Assembly: GCA_032622095.1 (NCBI GenBank)
Contig: CP136065.1
Coordinates: 66,085,031 to 66,149,030 of the forward strand
From: Siphonodentalium dalli
Taxonomy: Eukaryota > Mollusca > Scaphopoda > Gadilida > Siphonodentaliidae
DNA: 64,000 nt
Direction: 5' to 3'
Positions 60,301 to 64,000 of the stretch are shown here, piece by piece. The position numbers were made by a program, and so were the translations under genes. Every line of letters begins with the position of its first letter. Position 1 is the first letter of the stretch. The notes beneath the pieces are model-generated. The model ran no database searches and was not told the origin of the DNA. It saw only the letters and a program-made list of their open reading frames with translations.

Positions 60301-62754
60301 GTCTCAGAAATCTGGAAAAACCTGACTATTCGCCATTGGAAACGGAGCCCATTTTCTACCCAAATGTTGCCTAAAAAAGACCCTGACAATTTACTTTCAT
60401 ACCTAGTACTCCAGGGTTACAGAATTCAACGATGGAGTAGAACTCTTGGAGATCGTTCTGGATGGGAGTTCCTGTCAGAACAATCCTCCTCTTTGTTTGT
60501 AATCCCATCAGCGTCTACGGAGATAATATATATCATTATATTAACCCTTTCTTTAATAAATTGATTCTCCCATTCAGTTATAAATGTATACATTGAAATG
60601 GTCTATTATTCATCTGGAGGGATGTTCAGGAAATCTAAAGCAGGTAATACAAGTGCAGTGGGTGTTTTGAAATATCAGTTGATAATGAGGACATACAGAC
60701 AAGAGAATACATAATATGCACATGTGGTGGGATTACTAACACTGGTTTATATATATATCAGAATGGGTGGCGACACCGGCTCAGTATGATGTCTTCATTG
60801 CTTCATATGTGTATGCAAGTCTGAGTTTAGTGTGCCTGTCATTTGCAGAATGAGGTCCCCAGATGGTGAATTTAGTGACCCTACCCGCATAGTGGTCTAG
60901 CATCACTAAATTCACCTTCTGGGGACCTCATTCTGCCTACGCCTCATCTTTTCTGGAAAGTTTCTTTATTATCCAATTTCTATAGAAACTTCTTCACATA
61001 TATTCTATTTCTTTTTTAGTTTAGTTTCTCTATATCCCCAAATTGGCAGACGACACATTGGATAATCCAAGTTTCCCAATGGGTGTACATCACAATATTC
61101 ACAATTTGGGAAATTCAATCTGAGTCTATGTCTCCCATAGCAGATGAGGCCATGCAGAATGAGGTCCCCAGAGTGTGAGTTTGGTGATGCTAGCCCGCTA
61201 TGTAGGATAGCATCATTAAATTCACCCTCTGGGGACCTCATTCTGCAATTGACAGGCACACTGAACTCAGGCTTGTGTGTATGAACTAATTATCATTTAC
61301 TCTTGAAATGGCATGTTACTCTCGGGCTCCAAATAAAAGTGCAGACCCAAATAATAGTGCAGGGGGGACTCTGAGCAAAACATCAACATAACTGTGGTTA
61401 GACAAATTATTTTTAAAGTTGTGTATAGGAATCAACATAGTATATGTCATGTTGTGTTTATTTAAATGTTCACATGTAAGCCATATACTTGAATATGTAC
61501 ATACATAAAGTTATTAGCTATTGATTTTGATCTCAGAATCATATACATGTAGAAATCTTGAGTTTGTGCTGATTTAAATTTTCATATCCTCAAAATTAAT
61601 AAATGTGCAGACCAAATAAGCAATGTGCAGGGGGGAAATTTCCCAAGAAAATAAAAAACGTGCATGCATGTTTATTTGGAGCCCAAGAGTATGATCGCTG
61701 ATTCTCAAAGGTTGTCTTAATGGTTTGTATGTCGACCTCTCTATAATATAGATATCAAACACACAGAATTTGTCTTTATGGTTTTCATGGATAGCACTTC
61801 TGCTGACATCTTGTACACATAACAAATACACAGAGGTTTTTCTAGATATCAAACGCACAGAGGTTGTCTTTATGATGTGAATGTTCCAAGTCTGTCGACC
61901 ATAGTTGGCCGTTGAATTTTATAGATATCAAAGTCACAGAGGTTGTCTTTATGGTGTGAATGTTCCAAGTCTGTCGACCATAGTTGGCCATTGATTTTTA
62001 TAGATATCAAAGTCACAGAGGTCGTATTTATGGTTTGTATGTATATCACATCTGCCAACAATGGTTGCCCTCTCATTGATAGATATCAGTCACAGAGGTT
62101 GCCTTTATGGTGTGAATGTGTTCCATGTCTGCTAACCATGGGCGATTTTTTTTTAGATAGATATCAAAGTCACAGAGGTTATATTTATAGTTTGTATGTA
62201 TATCACATCTGCCAACCATGGTTGCCCTCTTTTTGATACATAAACCAAATCACAGAGGTTGTCTTAATGGCTTTTATAGCCATGCATAGCACATTTGCCG
62301 ACCATTGTATACCTCTCTTATATAGATATCACACTCACAGAGATTTGTCTTAATAGTTTGCGTGTACAGCACATCTGCCAACCATATTCGGTATCTCATG
62401 TATAGATAACAAATACAGAGTTTAAATTTATGTTTTTTATGAATAGCACATCTGTCGACCATGTTTGACCTCTTGTTTCTAGATATCAAACTCAGAAGTT
62501 GTCTTTATGGTGTGTATGTATAGCACATTTGCTGACTATGGTCAGCCTCTCGTTTTTTAAGACATCAAAGTCATCGGCCTCTCATTGATTTATAACAAAC
62601 TCACCGAGGTAGTTTTTATGGTCGTGCTCTTCAGCCTGTGGCCTTCATCACAAACAACAATGTCGAAGTTTTGCTTTTGTATGAGGTCAAAGTTCCGCAC
62701 CAACATCTCATATGAGACAATCAAAACTGGGTAGATGGTCGTCTTGATGAACTC
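57079..62754 (-). CDS. RAD54B: RAD54B-like SNF2 DNA translocase, internal 236 codons over four exons
   Basis: SNF2-family ATPase of the RAD54B branch, which acts with RAD51 in homologous recombination by translocating on double-stranded DNA. Four minus-strand exons join in frame with GT-AG sites: 62754-62605, 60514-60403, 58562-58383, 57345-57079 (709 nt). Visible motifs are [13 protein letters not shown] (motif II, DEGH), [20 protein letters not shown] (motif III region), [17 protein letters not shown] and the diagnostic post-motif segment [19 protein letters not shown] .. [20 protein letters not shown], which matches RAD54B better than RAD54L. The Walker A region should be off the right edge. 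Motifs IV-VI (second RecA-like lobe) are not found to the left; a 100-N gap at 56057-56156 may hide them. Whether the gene is intact therefore cannot be judged. Confidence 0.94.
58078..58382 (-). repeat. 50-bp minisatellite made of RAD54B exon end plus donor
   Basis: Six copies of the complement of cttacttttcggtggcag at 58126, 58177, 58227, 58277, 58327 and 58378. The last is the real exon end and donor; the other five are intronic copies with few differences. Confidence 0.93.
58383..58562 (-). CDS. RAD54B: RAD54B exon ending KYLPPK
   Basis: Encodes (G)[19 protein letters not shown] ... [31 protein letters not shown] plus A. Donor AAAA|GTAAGT. The exon end and this donor are repeated five further times at ~50-bp spacing in the intron (58078-58382). 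Confidence 0.95.
58745..59060. mobile_element. dumbbell foldback element, truncated
   Basis: First hairpin (58759-58853) complete; second stops after one arm at about 59050. Confidence 0.75.
60403..60514 (-). CDS. RAD54B: RAD54B exon with LTGTPIQN motif
   Basis: 37 codons plus one base: [20 protein letters not shown] then [17 protein letters not shown]. The preceding exon ends TTS, so the join is phase 0. Confidence 0.95.
60819..61274. mobile_element. dumbbell foldback element, long form
   Basis: Two hairpins (60845-60940, 61153-61247) with ~215-bp spacer, bounded by gtgtgcctgtcatttgcaga and its inverse. Similar in layout to 19811-20279. Confidence 0.85.
61318..61690. mobile_element. 373-bp terminal-inverted-repeat element (actctcgggctccaaataaa)
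   Basis: Left end actctcgggctccaaataaa and right end complement of tttatttggagcccaagagt match at 19 of 20 positions. No ORF. Confidence 0.8.
61700..62604 (-). repeat. ~79-bp array resembling the DEGH exon 3' end and donor
   Basis: About eleven diverged units marked by cacagaggttgtctttatgg (starts near 61857, 61935, 62014, 62091, 62171, 62251, 62336). The exon/donor sequence at 62602-62622 reads caccgaggtagtttttatgg, matching at most positions, so the units look like decayed copies of this splice boundary. Confidence 0.7.
62605..62754 (-). CDS. RAD54B: RAD54B exon with DEGH motif
   Basis: 50 codons, [20 protein letters not shown] ... [21 protein letters not shown]; phase 0 both ends. The acceptor end is tandemly repeated upstream (to 62935) and the donor side faces a ~79-bp array whose units resemble this exon's 3' end. 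Confidence 0.95.
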
Positions 62755-62935
62755 CTGTACAAGAAAAAATTAACTGGGTAGATGGTCGTCTTGATATACT
62801 CCCGTACAAGAAAATATAAACTGGGTAGATGGTCGTCTTGATATACTCCTGTACAAGAAAAAATAAACTGGGTAGATGGTCGTCTTGATATACTCCTGTA
62901 CAAGAAAAAATAAACTGGGTCGTCTTAATATACAG
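62720..62935 (-). repeat. 47-bp minisatellite made of the DEGH exon start plus acceptor
   Basis: Four full units and one partial of actgggtagatggtcgtctt gatatactcctgtacaag; the left-most is the real exon start and acceptor (AG at 62756-62755). Copies differ by only a few bases. Confidence 0.92.
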
Positions 62936-64000
62936 CCCCTGTTTTTTTTACCCTAAACACAAGTATTATTTTATTTTTCACTTGACGAAAGGAGAAACTT
63001 CATACATCATTGAGGACAGTTATATAACTATTGTTTATTTACCAGTTAAAGATGGTCTATCTCTTCCCGACTAGTTTTATATAGTTTCTGGGGTATCTAC
63101 CTTTATAAATGCCAAGTGTTTGTCTGTGTGCATGTCTGTCTGTAACTTTGTCACCATATTCACGCGTCTAAAAATATATCACCCTCATGCCCAATTGCGC
63201 CAAAATTTTGACCATGTCCTGCGGCACATCTTAGAAAAGGACATGCAAAATTTCAGGTCAATCGGTACAAGACAACCTGAGTTACAATTCTTTTCACTGA
63301 TATAATGTGTTTCTCTGACGACGTATGTGTTTTCAGCGGCGTCAGTCTTTGCAAAACACTAAAGCCAAATTCCGCACAAACGTTTGCAGACATTCTTTTT
63401 ATCTTTATCAGCGGTGCAGATATTGTTCTACATGTCATGTTTTCACCCATCATTTGTGACAGGCAATCCCCTAGTAAAATACTAAATATGAATCAAAGTC
63501 ACTAGGGCTGGACGATATTAACGAAAATAAAAACCTCAATTTTTTTTAATTAAAACCGCGGTTAACGATACAATTGCGTTTTTTTTAAAACAGATACTAG
63601 AAACTGAAAACAATTTCTCACTGTTCGCTAGAATCACATCATTGTCATTAATTTTGACAAGTTGATGTCGGGAATAACATACACAACCACTCAACCAATG
63701 ACAACCTCATGCTCGATCGATATTCGGAATGAAAAGTAAATTCACTGGTTAAATTCCGCTATTCGGACAATTTCGATCCGGTGACTTGACAAATTCTGGT
63801 ATATACCGGTAATTAATAAAACCATTATCTCGTCTATGTCAAAACTAAAAGTGTTCTATACTATAGTATCCTTTTCTAACTTTGTATGTTCAACTATGTT
63901 GAGTAAATATAAATGTTATTCCCGATGACACTTGCGTCGCTTGACATATGGAAATGTGGTTTACCGTCAAGACAAATTTGACAATGAGGTTCAGTCTTTT
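62936..64000. other. intron or upstream sequence with repeats at its right end
   Basis: A segment at 63113-63300 (gtctgtgtgcatgtctgtct g..) looks like a dispersed repeat. At 63505 the sequence agggctggacgatattaacg resembles a hAT-type end whose element runs off the window. No RAD54B Walker A exon recognised. Confidence 0.4.

Noticed and set aside
60187-60564. 125-codon plus-strand ORF
   Set aside because: Overlaps the RAD54B LTGTPIQN exon on the opposite strand; no family resemblance.
62721-62903. 60-codon ORF of SRRPST repeats
   Set aside because: Out-of-frame reading of the 47-bp exon-boundary minisatellite.

Overview
Eukaryotic (animal) genomic DNA, AT-rich, intron-rich and heavily loaded with non-autonomous mobile elements. 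Two genes can be reconstructed, both on the minus strand with canonical GT-AG splice sites throughout. (1) PDS5, the cohesin regulator: start codon at 43872-43870 and 19 coding exons read leftwards to 5579. These give 742 in-frame codons, roughly the first 55-60% of the protein; the rest lies off the left edge. (2) A RAD54B-type SNF2 helicase: four consecutive internal exons (62754 to 57079, 236 codons) carrying the DEGH and LTGTPIQN motifs. Its 5' part is off the right edge. Its C-terminal helicase lobe is not visible; a 100-N assembly gap at 56057-56156 lies on the 3' side of the last exon found. No open reading frame longer than about 150 codons is a convincing single-exon gene; the ORFs I considered and set aside are explained in the rejected list.

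The source is most likely a marine lophotrochozoan, probably a mollusc. This is inferred from the many 150-220 bp tandem-repeat cores containing 'aagggccataactc' and ending in short hairpins, which resemble the Helentron/pearl/BIV160-like elements described from bivalves and gastropods. It is not proven from sequence alone.

Layout: 1-5560 tandem-repeat elements and a truncated hAT-like copy; 5579-43907 PDS5, whose introns hold dumbbell foldback elements, TTAA-flanked palindromic MITEs, hAT-like elements, a tRNA-derived SINE and several minisatellites; 43908-44520 the PDS5 upstream region with an array of short palindromes; 44520-57078 intergenic sequence with a 3.3-kb TA-flanked terminal-inverted-repeat element, a solo LTR and nested repeats; 57079-62754 RAD54B exons; 62755-64000 intron or upstream sequence and repeats.

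The most unusual signal is that several minisatellites are built from exon-intron boundaries. A PDS5 donor site with the end of its exon is repeated about six times at 59-bp spacing. A RAD54B donor is repeated six times at 50-bp spacing. The DEGH exon of RAD54B has its acceptor amplified on one side (47-bp units) and what look like decayed donor copies on the other (about 79-bp units). None of these periods preserves the reading frame except by combination, so they create ladders of competing or decoy splice sites.
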